Positions 1 to 11,265 are shown, counted from the stretch's first letter. The stretch: DNA of 64,000 nucleotides from Eudorina sp. 2006-703-Eu-15 (GCA_003117195.1 BDSI01000006.1:1889987-1953986); one strand, 5' to 3'. Made by a program: numbers and translations. Notes: generated from the sequence alone by a model not told the origin.

Positions 1-200
1 CCCTCTGCCGCCCTGTCCCTGTCCCCGTCCTGTCTGTGAGGTTGGCGTTGCTTGGTTCCCTTTCCTTCTGGTTGGTGCCTCTGGGGCTCGGTTGCGGTGT
101 GGTGGTCTTTGCTTGCCGTCTGGCCTTCTTCCCGGCTTGCTGCTTGGTCTGCTTCCGTCCCTTTGTCCTTGTAACGTCCCTCTCAGAAAAAAAAAAAAAA
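1..200 (+). mobile_element. 3' end of L1-like LINE copy with poly(A) tail
   Basis: This is the last ~185 nt of the 3' UTR of the LINE family that fills the first 15 kb, cut by the window edge. It ends in the family's terminal motif CCCTCTCAG followed by a poly(A) run at 187-200. The same UTR end recurs near 1990, 3910, 5570 and 15415 on the plus strand, and in reverse near 1816 and 3430. An A-tail joined to a constant 3' end and variable 5' truncation is the signature of target-primed reverse transcription. Confidence 0.8.
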
Positions 201-1162
201 TCACTCCACGTAACAGGGCTTTCGTGTAGACCAGCTGGAGCATACACCGTGCTTTGTGTTTGTGCCTTGTTTGCTGCTGGCCCATTTGATTGACTGCATC
301 AGTAGCCGCGCCGTTGGTGTTCCCTGTTGTGAGTCTGTTGCCATCATGTCGGACACCGTCTGAGCATGCCGTACTTGTCGTACATTTCGGGTCTCGGTCA
401 CCATGTACTTCATATTGCCAGCTGCGCACGCTGGTCGCTTATTGCCGCATTTGGACGCAATTACCTCACGCATCCACACCACACCACCTGGAACCCATCT
501 TTCCAGCTTTGCTACTGCGTTGCATGCTGGGGGGGGGGAGTCACGGGTAGGCACATGATACATCAGAGAGCAGTCATACGGCCTGACAGCTGTCACGCCG
601 ATTGACTGCACCCGTCAGTTTACTGCTCCATTTCGGTTATTTGCGGTTATTGTGAGTTGTTGTGTGATTCGGTTATCCGTTTCCTTTGGTTTCGGGACCA
701 TCACTGATGGTAGAGTGTCGTACTTGTTTGTCTTGTGATTTAGGTCGAGGCTTTGCCTTGGTGCTTTGTCTCGATTTGCTCTTCGGCAATAGCCGATGAG
801 CAACTAGTAGGCCCCTTTCGTTAGGTTATGGACCTGGCCTAGCGGAAGAGACATGTAAGGTCGTTCATCACATCATTCATCTTCTGGACCGAGCCCTTGT
901 TCCATTGTCATCATTTGCACGCATAGTGCTTACATCAGTGTTATGGACAGCTGCGCGGCGTCGCTTCTGCAACAGACCAGCCAGCTGATCCTACCTTCGG
1001 CCTTGCCTCCGGTGTCGCGAACCTACAACAGCGTTTCTGCTGCCTCCACGATGGCACGTTATTTCTGATCTTATGTTGATGCAGACTCCTTTCAATGGAA
1101 CAGCCAACATGCGCGCATGCGCTGAGGAGTCTCTTTTCTTCTTCGTGCATGCTTTCCCAGCA
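201..1162. other. Intergenic stretch with no recognisable gene
   Basis: No open frame here has a recognisable motif, and no RNA gene was seen. It is the sequence into which the flanking LINE tails inserted, and may itself be an older unidentified repeat. Confidence 0.4.
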
Positions 1163-1995
1163 ACCCGGCCTGACACCTTTGCTCGTGGCGTGCTCATGCT
1201 CGGCCAGGCTGGCACCTGCCTGCTTGCCTGGTAGAGCGGCGCCCTGTTGTGTGGCCCTGCGGTGTGCTCGTGCTCGGACCCCTTCCGAGCGGCACCCAGG
1301 GTTGGCTGTGTCGTGCGTGGTGCCTCGGTGTGCTCGTTCCCTGGCCCTCAGTGCCCTGGGTGGCACCTTGGCGTTCCTTGGGTTCCTGTGTGTGGGGGGT
1401 GCCTCTTTTGGGGGTTGCAGGGTTGGGCTCCTTCTAGTTGGGCGGTCTGTTTTGGCCGTCTCCTGTTGAGTGTTGCCGTTGTTCCTGGGTCTCTTGCTTC
1501 TGTGCTTTTGGCTTCTGTGTTTGGGTGTTGTCCTGCTTCTTTTTTTTTGGGATTGTGTTGTCCTTGTTGCCTCTTTGGTTCGTTGCTGTTTGGTGGGGGG
1601 TTCTGTGAGCCCTTCTGCTTTGCCTGGTGGCCCGGAGTAGGCGGTGCGGCCTTGTTGTGCCGTTCTTTGCCGCTTAGGGAGGTTTTTCTTCCCTCTGCGG
1701 CCCTGTCCCTGTCCCTGTCCGGTCTGAAAGGTTGGCGTTGCTTGGTTTTCCTTTCCTCCTGGTTGGTGCCTCTGGGGCTTGGTCGCAGTGTGGAGGTCTT
1801 CGCTTGCCGTCCGGCTTTTTTTTTTTTTTTTTTCTGAGAGGGACGTTACAAGGACAAAGGGACGGAAGCAGACCAAGCAGCAAGCCGGGAAGAAGGCCAG
1901 ACGGCAAGCAAAGACCACCACGGCTCTCTTCCCGGCTTGCTGCTTGGTCTGCTTCCGTCCCTTTGTCCTTGTAACGTCCCTCTCAGAAAAAAAAA
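1163..1995 (+). mobile_element. 5'-truncated LINE 3' UTR copy, itself interrupted
   Basis: A plus-strand copy of the LINE 3' UTR with the family end motif and an A-run at 1987-1995. It is split at about 1815 by a short reverse copy of the same 3' end. It lies against a minus-strand LINE coding fragment that starts at 1996, so it probably inserted into that copy. It codes for nothing; open frames in it are GC-rich artefacts. Confidence 0.75.
1816..1921 (-). mobile_element. Nested, very short LINE 3' end inside another copy
   Basis: An 18-nt T-run at 1816-1833 followed by the reverse complement of the LINE end motif, about 105 bp in all. It interrupts the plus-strand copy. The host sequence CGGCT occurs on both sides of the insert, consistent with a short target-site duplication. 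Confidence 0.75.
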
Positions 1996-3118
1996 GTCAG
2001 CACGGGAGCCGGGCATGCTGCAACCGCCACACCAGGACCTTGGCCCGGTTGCTGGCGGGGCTGTCCCATAGGCGCTGCCAGGTCCTGTGCTTGTGGGCCG
2101 CCGTGGGTGCCTCCAATCCCGGCGGGTCCTGGGGTCCCGGCGGGTCTGGTGGTGCCGGCGGGTCAGGCGGTTCAGGCAGGACAGCTGCGGCCAGCGGTCC
2201 GGGCGGGTCGGGTAAGCCAGGCGGGTCCAGCGGGACCAGCTGGTCCGGCAGGTCCGGCGGGCTTCCTTGCCATGGCGCGCTGGGGTGGGGGTTGCTGAAG
2301 GTGGAGGGCCCAGCCGTCGAGTGACCTGCCCCTGGGTCCGTTCGGCTGCATGAATGTATGCCGGTGAGTGGCCTGCGGCTGAGCGGCACTGGCTGTGAAC
2401 GGGGAGGGGGGGCTGTAACGTGGCTGCATCCAGGCTGCAGGCGGGACTGGGTGCCTCCTGAACCAACTGCTGTGGCTGGGGGCCCGATTGTCCGCATGCT
2501 GCCGCCTCCATTTGTCCTCCAGGGCCGTGAGGGCGCTGCGATTGCCCGGGAGTGTAGGCCACACAGCTGGTGTCAGGGGTCCCGGGCCAAAGCAGGGTGG
2601 CTATCTTATTTTTGGGAGTATCTACGGCCAGAGATACACCTGGCTTCGAAACGCTGAAAGTATCTGTCTATGGGGAGATATTTCCAACTGGAAACGGCCC
2701 GAAGTATCTACAGAGGGCATCGGTCAGGGCGCAACATTGATGGAGAACTTCCACGAACCGAACCCATAAGTACAACACCTACCCATAGATGACTGCAGAT
2801 GGCGAGAACCGACCCCGGGTGGGAGATATCGGGGACCCCATCACTCGTCCGAGTATATGTCAATGGGAAGATATCATGTCCCACACGAGGGGTCAAAGTA
2901 TATAAACTCCATGTTTTGGCAGGCCAAAAGTATCTAAAATTTCAGAAGTTTTTCGGCCGAATAGATATTTATATCTTAAGATAGCCACCCTGGGCCAAAG
3001 TCCTCCATAGCCAGGCGTGCCACTGTGAGACGGCGGCGGGTTTCACACACTGTGTAGTGCACCAGCGGCAGGGTTCCGTGGCCGTGGCTGAGGGGATGGC
3101 ATTGCACCTCATTCCAGG
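1996..3118 (-). pseudogene. Minus-strand fragment of LINE ORF2 C-terminal region
   Basis: The reverse complement matches the plus-strand LINE coding region at 13386-13640: a Pro/Gly-rich segment, then the conserved Trp-containing block before the zinc-knuckle region. It is broken by a LINE tail at its low end and a 400-bp MITE at 2593-2992. It meets a plus-strand LINE copy head to head at about 3118. No intact frame remains. Confidence 0.65.
2593..2992. mobile_element. 400-bp hAT-like MITE
   Basis: The element is bounded by 16-bp perfect terminal inverted repeats: CAGGGTGGCTATCTTA at 2593-2608 and its exact complement at 2977-2992. Both sides carry the 8-bp direct repeat GGCCAAAG (2585-2592 and 2993-3000). 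Eight-bp duplications and CAGGG-type termini are typical of hAT transposons. There is no transposase frame, so it is non-autonomous. It is AT-rich compared with its surroundings and holds several AGTATCT repeats. It sits inside the minus-strand LINE fragment, so it inserted after that copy. Confidence 0.85.
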
Positions 3119-3429
3119 GCCTCGTTCGTGAGTGGCTGGTTGCCCTCTGGGGGGCCATCACAGGGGGACCCGGCCCTCCGATGATAAGCGATGAGCTGCT
3201 GCTGGGAGACTGGGCCGCCGCCTGGGACCAGTACCCTACCAGCCCTGGTCTGCAAACCCTCTGGACCACTCTTTGGGCCACCTGGCTGTGGGCCGTCTGG
3301 TGCCACCACCCAGCCGCTGACACCGAGCCCTGCCCTTCCGAAGCTGTCGTCACCCAGGTGGTCAGCGACCTCCAGCGGCTCATGTGGGCGCACTTCCGGA
3401 TGGCAGCGTTGCCCGACGACACCATGGCT

Positions 3430-4398
3430 TTTTTTTTCTGAGAGGGACGTTACAAGGACAAAGGGACGGAAGCAGACCAAGCAGCAAGCCGGGAAGAGAG
3501 CCGGACGGCAAGCGAAGACCTCCACACTGCGACCAAGCCCCAGAGGCACCAACCAGGAGGAAAGGAAAACCAAGCAACGCCAACCTCACAGACCGGACAG
3601 GGACAGGGACAGGGCCGCAGAGGGAAGAAAAACCTCCCTAAGTGGCAAAGAACGGCACAACAAGGCCGCACCGCCTACTCCGGGCCACCAGGCAAAGCAG
3701 AAGGGCTCACAGAACCCCCCACCAAACAGCAACGAACCAAAGAGGCAACAAGGACAACACAACCCAAAGAAAAAAAAAGAAGCAGGACAACACTAAACAC
3801 AGAAGCCAAAAGCACAGAAGTGTGGAGGTCTTTGCTTGCCGTCCGGCTCTCTTCCCGGCTTGCTGCTTGGTCTACTTCCGTCCCTTTGTCCTTGTAACGT
3901 CCCTCTCAGAAAAAAAAAAGCAAGAGACCCAGGAACAACGGCAACGCTCAACAGGAGACGGCCAAAACAGACCGCCCAACTAGAAGGAGCCCAACCCTGC
4001 AACCCCCAAAACAGGCACCCCCCACACACAGGAACCCAAGGAACGCCAAGGTGCCGCCCAGGGCACTGAAGGCCAGGGCATGAGCACACCGAGGCACCAC
4101 GCACGACACAGCCAACCCTGGGTGCCGCTCGGAAGGGGTCCGAGCACGAGCACACCGCAGGGCCACACAACAGGGCGCCGCTCTACCAGGCAAGCCAGCA
4201 GGTGCCAGCCTGGCCGAGCACGAGCACGCCACGAGCAAAGGGACGCGTCCTGGTCTGTCACCCTGCGGCACCACAGCCAGGGCCCCCACCTCCCCGCCCC
4301 ATCCCTCCCTCGCCAACCTAGCAAAGGGGGCCCTCAGTCCCATTACACCGCCTCCCCTAGACCCCGGCACCCTCAAGGCTCCCCCGCTAAACTGAAAC
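3430..4398 (-). mobile_element. Minus-strand LINE 3' UTR inserted into a plus-strand LINE
   Basis: Begins (on +) with the T-run of the reversed A-tail and ends inside the 3' UTR, so it is 5'-truncated. The 8-bp target-site duplication CCATGGCT lies at 3422-3429 and 4399-4406. The uninterrupted sequence is seen in the copy at 14113. It was later hit by a ~100-bp plus-strand copy at 3820-3919. Confidence 0.85.
3820..3919 (+). mobile_element. Third-level nested LINE 3' end
   Basis: About 100 bp of plus-strand LINE 3' end with an A-run at 3910-3919. It interrupts the minus-strand insertion, whose uninterrupted sequence is visible (reversed) near 1491-1527. This is the youngest layer of a three-level nest. 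Confidence 0.75.
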
Positions 4399-5577
4399 CC
4401 ATGGCTGGGTTGCCACTCTCACACATCACCGCCCAGCTGAAGACAGCTCCGCTGGACGCCTTCGAAGCCTCATGGGCGCATGAAGGTGTCCTGTGCTCTG
4501 TCGAGTGTGCCGAAGGGCAGGCGCCCAGGCTGTGGGTCCATCTGTCCCTGGCCCACCCTGTGCCAGCCCCACAGGCTGCCGCCGCAGTAATGTCAGATTA
4601 GTTTCAGCTCGCAGCTACAGCTACAGCATCAGCATCAGCTCAGCCCAGCTCAGGGGGGTTTGTTGTGTGAGCAGTTTCCGGTTTGTGTAGGGCAGTAGTA
4701 GTGAAAGGGGGTTTCAGTTCGGCTTTGTGGGGGGGCCTCGAGGGTGCTGGGGTCTAGGGGGGCCAGTGTTGTAGGGGTGAGGGCCTCCAGGGTTGGGTTG
4801 GCGAGGGAGGGGTGTGCCTGCTTGCTGCGCCCCGCAGGGTACCAGCCCTGGAAGTTTCCCTTGCTTGTGGCATGCTCGTGCTTTTCTTTTGCCCGTGCTC
4901 TGCCGGGCCGGCGTCTGTTGGCGTGGCTGGCGGAGCGGCACCCTGTTGTGAGGCCCTGCGGTGTGCTCATGCTCGAGACCCTACCGAGTGGCACCCGGGT
5001 TCGACCGTGACGTGCTTGGTGCCTTGGTGTGCTCGTGACCTGGCCTCCTGTGCCTTGGGCGGCACCTCGGTGCTTTTGGGTTCGTGCGAGCCTGGGGGGT
5101 CTATTTTTGGGGGGTGGGGGGTTGGGTTCCTTTTGTTGGGCGGTTGTTGCTTCCGTTGTTTGCTTTGTGTCTTCTGTGGCTGCTGCAGTTGGGTGTTGCC
5201 CTGCTTCTTTGGGTTGTGTTTGCCTCGTTGTTGTGTTCTGGTTTTGTAGCCGTTTTTCTTTTCTTTTTTTGTTTTTGTTGTTTGTTGGTGGGTGGGTCGT
5301 CTTTGGCCTTCCGTCTCGCCTGGTGGCCTGGAGTAGGAGGTGCGGCCTTGTTGTGCCGTTTTGCCGCTTTGGGAGCTTTTCTCTCCCTCTGCCGCCCTGT
5401 CCCTGTCCCCGTCCTGTCTGTGAGGTTGGCGTTGCTTGGTTCCCTTTCCTTCTGGTTGGTGCCTCTGGGGCTCGGTTGCGGTGTGGTGGTTTTCGCTTGC
5501 CGTCTGGCCTTCTTCCCGGCTTGCTGCTTGGTCTGCTTCCGTCCCTTTGTCCTTGTAACGTCCCTCTCAGAAAAAAA

Positions 5578-7553
5578 GGGGCCCAAGAGCTGGTTCTCGG
5601 TTGGCCACAGGGCCGGCCGCTCAGCCGGTGGGGCAGCCTGGTACGCTACACGCTCCGCCAGGGACCAGAACCGGCGGGGCTTTTTGCCAGGCAGGACGCA
5701 GGCCGGGAGCCACAAATCATCGGCCGCCGGCCCAGGTGCTGCTGATTCAGGGGCCACCAGGCGGCCGCTTGGCAGGGCAGCCAACAGATCTCCAGACGGG
5801 TTCCGAACCCAGTGGCTGTCCGGCGACACCAGCCAGTTTGCTGCCACAGGGAGTTCGGCAGCGAGGAGGCCCCCTGGCAGGAGCTGCTGCCAGTCCAGAG
5901 GCACGGTGGCCAGCACCGCCTGCAGTTGGGGGTCGTGCTGTGCCAGGGCTGGGGCAGCTCGCAGGGCTGCCACGGTGCCCGGGGCATTGACGGGTCCGCC
6001 AGGCATAGCGGGGGGCTGGAACGGCTGACCGGTCGCGGGGTCCCGAAGGGCTGCGTTGTAGAACAGCGGCTCATGTAGCAGCGCCCGCGCGTCAGTGCCC
6101 TCAGGGTAAGGCAGCCGGCAGGGCTGTGAGGCCCGGAAGGATGCCACCAGGCTGGCCAGGTACGGGGGCAGGTTTGGGGGCGGGTCCATCATCCCATACA
6201 CCCAACCCCAGCCGGTGGCCCCTCGGGGTGCCCAGGTAGCGAAGAGTGAACGCATGATCAGCTTCCAGGGCTGCCGGCCAGGCTGGGCTAACTGCGCCAG
6301 GGTCTTGCCATGCAGTGCTGTGAGGAAGGAATCCAGGTCGATGTGGCCCACCCCGCCACACGGATGGTCTTGACACGCCACCACTGGATCCGGCTTGAGC
6401 AGTGCTCGGCCATTGCACACCAGGGTAGCGTCTTCAGGCAGCAACGACCAGGCTGTGAAGCCGTCGACGCACTTGCGCAGTGCTGCCAGCTGGGGCGGAG
6501 AGGGCTGGACGAAGGAGAAGTGGAAGGCAAGGGCATTGCCCAATACCTGCTTGGCAACGTGGACCCTGCCGATGAAACTGAGGCCATGCCGCCGCCACAC
6601 CTGCCCAATGTTGTTCAGCCGTTGGATGCGGCTGGCGTAGCAGAGGTTGGCCGCCAGGGTGGTATCAGTGGTGAGCGGCACCCCAAGGTGTCGGGGCGGC
6701 TCCTCCCCAGGGAGAGGGAATTTGGCCCCGGTAGCCTCATTCACACCATGGACCGCACGGTGGGTGCCGAGCACCAGCCCCTTGCTTTTGCTGGCATTCT
6801 CCTTGGCATTGCTGGCCCGGCAGAAGAGGTGGACGGCGGCCTTGGCCACGGGGCCGTCCACGTCAATGTCCCGGACCGTGAGGACAGTGTCATCGGCATG
6901 ATGCGACACTGGCGGTGCAGGCTTACCACTAGGGAGGGTTGGCGTGCACAGCTGGCCTGAGGCGCATAGATGGTGCAGGTACGCTGTGAGTGGCTCAAGT
7001 TGCAGGACCCAGAGGACAGGCGACAAGGTGCTGCCCTGCTCCAGGCCGTTCCGGACGGGGAACGGGGCCGACAGCTGGCCGTTGACCACGACACGGGAAG
7101 ACCCATCTGACGTGAGGAGGCGGATCCACCGCTGCATGTTGGGTCCAAAACCCTTGGACTCGACCACTCGGTACAGCCACGGGTGGTGGACCCGGTCGTA
7201 GGCTTTCTCAATGTCCAGGAAGAGGCAGGAGGGCCGCTGGTTGCTGGGACTGCTGCACATGCTCAGCCAGGGCCAGGTGGTACAGGATATTGTCCCGGAT
7301 ATCCCATCCCGCAATGAAGGCTGTTTGGAGCGGGTCCACCAGGTAATCCAAGGCCGGCTGTAGGCGGTTGCTGACCACTTTGCAGACGATTTTGTAATCG
7401 CACTGCAGGAGGGTGATGGGCCGGTAGCTGCTGAGGTCCGGCCGAGGCAGGCGCTTCCCTGAGGGAGATGACCCCTTCACGCCAGCTGCGGGGCAGGGAT
7501 GCAGCAGCGGCCGTTCCGGAGGCGACGGAGCCCTGGTGGAAGGCTTCATTGGC
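5578..7553 (-). pseudogene. LINE reverse transcriptase (degraded)
   Basis: Reads on the minus strand from about 7553 to 5578. Visible blocks include a YRPITLL-type block, FLDIEKAYDRV (first catalytic Asp), the QGSTLSPVLW block and HADDTVL, the YxDD-type catalytic motif. The coding sequence moves between three frames: one shift near 7460-7480, between the SWREGVISL and YRPITLL blocks, and one near 7230, just before FLDIEKAYDRV. It is therefore inactive. The C-terminal part continues to 5578, where a plus-strand LINE tail abuts it. RT type, A-tails and short target duplications fit the L1-like group; no endonuclease domain is visible because the copy is truncated. Confidence 0.85.
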
Positions 7554-7554
7554 G

Positions 7555-7722
7555 GCACTGCCGCGCGGGCGCTGCTGCATGAGCCGCTGTACTACAATGC
7601 AGCCCTTCGGGACCCAGTGACAGGACAGCCATTCCAGCCCCCCGGTCTGCCTGAGGGCGGCGGACCCATCGATGAGTTGTGCACCGTGGCAGCCCTGCGT
7701 GCAGCCCCAGCCCAGTGCGGTG
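7555..7722 (+). pseudogene. Short plus-strand LINE ORF fragment
   Basis: Encodes about 55 residues nearly identical to a segment of the adjacent minus-strand RT ORF (reverse complement of about 5930-6100), including the run HEPLYYNAALRDP. It faces the opposite way from its neighbour, making a small inverted junction at 7554. It ends where repeat A begins. Confidence 0.65.
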
Positions 7723-8160
7723 TAGACTGGGCCGGCGGTCTTGGCGACGGTGTGCAGGAAGTTGTGAGGAACAGATATATTTTTTGGAAAGTTTTGAGAG
7801 ATGGTTCATAGTGAGGGGCGGCTGCGTATTTAAGCCCGCGTAAAAAGGGGGGTGTACAGCAGGGATCCGGTTTCGGAGGGAGGTTTTCTTGGATGGTCCA
7901 GGTGTGCCAGGATATGATTTTTTGCCCGTTGCTTTCATTTTTCAAGCAGATTTTCGTTCGTCATGGAGTTGATAGATGACGAGCCGTCATGGAGCGAAAA
8001 ATCGGATTTTGAGGAGCGGATTAGCAGCTTTGAATTTTAACAGGCGGGTGATGTGTGTTATTTTGCGGTGAGACAAGTGGGGCCGATATGGGAAAACATC
8101 GGGATGTTACAGTATTTTGGAGCTAGCCAGCGAACCGCCCGTGATAGGGCTGCTGCTGCT
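7723..8160. repeat. Repeat A of a ~435-bp direct repeat pair
   Basis: Near-identical to 12085-12523, about 4.36 kb away in the same orientation. Both copies share a TATTTAAG-containing segment and end in GATAGGGCTGCTG. Here the terminal CTG run is only about four units, but in copy B it is hugely expanded. The pair brackets the hammerhead-ribozyme block, which suggests long terminal or tandem repeats of one element type. No coding frame was seen. Confidence 0.6.
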
Positions 8161-8397
8161 GTTAGTTGTTTTGAGACCAATCGGTCCCAGGCGGGGTGGG
8201 GCCGGGCGTGCATGTGGTTAGTCGGGGACACGAGTAGCGATTAGCAATTTGCGAGGCAGGCAGTAACCGAGAAAGTAGACAAGCTTATTATGAGTAAACG
8301 GGAATTGCTCGAAGTTGGTGCAGCAAGCAGGTTGGGCAAGGCAGACTAGCGCTCAAGTGCAAAAAGCTGCATGGTGCATTGTGCAAAGGCAAGACAC

Positions 8398-8439
8398 GTC
8401 ACGACGCGTTTCGGCCTTGCCAGGGCCTCATCAGGTGAC
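8398..8439 (-). ncRNA. Hammerhead ribozyme, copy 1
   Basis: Read on the minus strand: stem I strand GUCAC, core CUGAUGAG, stem II of GGCC/GGCC closing CUGGCAA, core GAAA, a minimal stem III in ACGCGU, cleavage triplet GUC, then stem I strand GUGAC, which pairs perfectly with the first. Every conserved core base is present. The very short palindromic stem III is typical of Penelope-element hammerheads, which may act as dimers. Confidence 0.8.
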
Positions 8440-8875
8440 TTTTGCTTCAATGCCGTATGCTTATGCGACCTAACCTACTATCGCCAAAACGCCCTCAGGA
8501 AACGGATTCGAGGTCCGCGAACAGTTAAAACTTACGGTCGGCCAGGGTATCAACAAGGCTGGTGCCCGAGGTGGGGAGGGCAGTAATTCCTGAAATCAAC
8601 TGTTGGTTTTGCGATTTTGCGGATACTTTACCAGGAGGTTGCAGGGACCAGCACCAGCGGTATCACGTCCAGCTGACAAGCTTAACTGCCAGATCTCAAG
8701 AGAAAGAGCTTTCATGTAAGAAATGTATAAAATCGAAAATAAAATGGAAATTTGTGATTCGGATGCTGTTTTAAAGGCGCCGACGGATGTACGGGGAGGC
8801 TTTTGGCGCGGCGAATCGTTGTACGTCAGGCATGAAGAGCGAGCGGAGTTGCTCCATGAAAGAGCGAGCGGGATT

Positions 8876-9387
8876 TGTTGTGACCCGTCTTAACCAAAGA
8901 CGCTTGCAAGCTGATGCTACCGATCTCGGATCACTCCAGGACCACTACATTTATCCCCCCCTTTCAGGGCTCGACGTCCGCGTCGAGTATCGAACCAGGT
9001 TCAGCCGAATGATCACTTGCCATTCGCACCACTGACACCCGCCTGTAGGGCGACACACGGCAACTCGCACATGAATCGCTCACGACCACAGGCACGAACC
9101 CAACTCGGGTTGCCATCGCGGCTCGATCCGGGGACTCCTCGGTCTCGATACCATTTGTTGTGACCCGTCTTAACCAAAGACGCTTGCAAGCTGATGCTAC
9201 CGATCTCGGATCACTCCAGGACCACTACATTTTGTGCGAATGGCAAGTGATCATTCGGCTGAACCTGGTTCGATACTCGACGCGGACGTCGAGCCCTGAA
9301 AGGGGGGGATAAATGTAGTGGTCCTGGAGTGATCCGAGATCGGTAGCATCAGCTTGCAAGCGTCTTTGGTTAAGACGGGTCACAACA
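8876..9387. mobile_element. Palindromic TRIM-like LTR element flanked by GGATT
   Basis: Three 74-bp copies of one terminal repeat are present: 8876-8949 and 9156-9229 in one orientation, and 9314-9387 inverted. Each has TGT...ACA ends. Read on the minus strand, 9229-8876 is a full miniature LTR element. After the first LTR comes AATGGTATCGAGACC, close to the tRNA-iMet primer-binding site of plant LTR elements (TGGTATC...). Before the second LTR comes the purine tract AAAGGGGGGGATAAA. The part 9230-9387 repeats the 3' internal end, purine tract and LTR in reverse orientation. The whole 512 bp is flanked by the 5-bp direct repeat GGATT (8871-8875 and 9388-9392), so it integrated as one unit. 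It has no coding capacity. Confidence 0.8.
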
Positions 9388-9974
9388 GGATTACGCTGGG
9401 AAAATTTCTGTCTGGTAATTCGAACGCTGGTTTTCGTGTTCACGCGGGTGTAGGATTTCATGGAGGTTTCGGTTGGCTCAAGTCGTTAGGACGAGCCTCT
9501 GTGGGTCAGCGTCAAACTGATCGCTGTCGCGGACCCACATCGAAAAACATCAAGGCGGACATATGGACGATTGGTGCGGGTATACATCATCAGACTCAGT
9601 TGCGGATTTTGCGGATTTTGCGGGTTTCAACGGGGATCACGAGGCAGTGCGCGAAAAGATGCGTACCTTGCAACTCGCAGCGCCAAATATGGGCTGCTGC
9701 TGTTGAAGATGAGGCGGAAGCGAGCTGCGGAAAGTGATTCCTAACCAATTTGTAATAAACCAGAAATTGATAATCAGAAAGTTCTTTGAAGTTAAATTTA
9801 TATAATTTAAGAGAGGAAAGAAAAAATCTGCACTGTAAGGAATTTAAGTTCGCAGTATAAATTAATAAAACCGTAAAGTTAAACAACTTATAATTTAGAA
9901 AGCAGAAAACAGTAATGGGCAATAAGCAAAGCAACAAGTCACAACAAGCAAACAAGCGACAGCAAGCAGGGCAT

Positions 9975-10016
9975 GCCATGACGCGTTTCGGCCTTGCCAG
10001 GGCCTCATCAGATGGC
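9975..10016 (-). ncRNA. Hammerhead ribozyme, copy 2
   Basis: Same core as copies 1 and 3 (CUGAUGAG, GGCC/GGCC stem II, GAAA, ACGCGU, GUC cleavage triplet). Stem I is changed on both sides to GCCAU and AUGGC, which still pair perfectly. This compensatory change relative to GUCAC/GUGAC is strong evidence that the fold is selected. Confidence 0.8.
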
Positions 10017-11265
10017 TTGAGCGCTGCGCAAGTGTGCAAGTGCAATGCAATTTGCCCACTGGAAATTATTTACTAACCGTAGATAATTTGCTCACCGAGT
10101 TTCTGGTTGATTGTAGGTGGCGAACGGGAGTGGCGGGAGGTGGTGTAGGCGGGCGGGATGTGAACGATGAAGAAGATCGATAGTGACGGGTTGTGAAGGC
10201 GGGGTGACGGTGTGAGCGAGCAGGATGGAGAGGGTTTGGTTTCCGCTGGTTTTATCTCTGTAAATCACGAGAGAAGATTCATTAGTGGAGTGTACTTATA
10301 CGTGATGACTGGTATCAGCGAAATCGATATTCATACCTTTAGGGTTGACAGGGCTGGCTGCTGGGGCAGCACACGGTTCTCAGGCGCAAAGATTTCGATA
10401 TAAGCGATATTGGTGAGTGTATTGTGTTACTAGTCTCAAGAAGGTGATTAAATAGTGTTGATGGAGAGGGCTTTCGTTTCGTTGGTGGTGTCTCCCTGGA
10501 GTAGCCCGTGGTGATGCGCGTGTGCCGGAATGGTTTGAGCGGGAACCAATCTGCCTGTTTGCAGGTTCGTGAGTTCGATAGTCCATTTTGTTATATTATG
10601 CTAATTTTTAGGAATTGTTTGGGATTTAGATGATGTTGTTTTGATGACTGATAAGAGGGTACGATAGCTATTACGTTGTTGGGTGGAATATAAATTTTCG
10701 TAACACTAATATAGCGTAGGGGGTTAGGTGTTATATCTGGTAATTTTGTAAGATAAGTAGGAAGCGAGAGAAATAATATTCGAATTGCTGGGTGGGTGGT
10801 GGGTGTTTATGCTGTGCGTGCTGTGATAAAGGTTTTCGTTTGACTGGAACAATTTATTTTGTGAATAAATAATCGGGACCGCATTAGTTACAGGAGTGTA
10901 TAAAACCAGTATACTGATTGGACTTCAGCAAATGAATTATTTGCTTTTGTCCTGCTGCTGCTGCTGCTGCTGGTATTGGTGGTGAGAGAAACCTCGTCGG
11001 GGTTGGGGCCAGTAGTGCAAAGATGGGTAGGCAGGTGGTCAAGCGGTCCGGGTATGGTGAAGGGGTAAAGGAGGCGAAGACAGAAAAGAAAGGTACCAGG
11101 CGAGTTTCTGGTGAGTCCGGTTGACGCGTAGTAATCGTACCGAAGTTACTACTGAATGCGCCTCTAGTTGGGGGCGATGAGAGAGAGAATAAAAGATTTG
11201 GGTTAGGGTGCTCGCGGAGTGCAAGGTGCAAGTGCAGCTAGTGCGCAGAGCATAGGGCAAGGCAC

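Larger units (their letters stand above)
3119..5577 (+). pseudogene. LINE copy: ORF2 C-terminus plus 3' UTR, interrupted
   Basis: This plus-strand copy encodes the end of the LINE ORF: 3119-3429, resuming at 4399 and reaching a stop near 4601. It corresponds to the C-terminus of the less damaged copy at 13386-14315. The 3' UTR follows and ends in an A-run at 5571-5577. A reverse LINE insertion splits the coding part at a duplicated CCATGGCT. The copy is 5'-truncated and non-functional. Confidence 0.75.

Noticed and set aside
1997..2564. Collagen-like Gly-Pro-Ala frames
   Set aside because: They fall in the LINE's Pro/Gly-rich segment (reverse strand) or its shadow, not in a collagen gene.
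8398..8439. Alternative hammerhead fold with a 6-bp stem III and cleavage further downstream
   Set aside because: It leaves stem I unpaired; the short stem III fold gives a perfect stem I in all three copies.
10520..10590. tRNA-like sequence with a GTTCGA-containing arm
   Set aside because: The B-box consensus is not met and no cloverleaf could be drawn, so no tRNA or tRNA-derived SINE is claimed.
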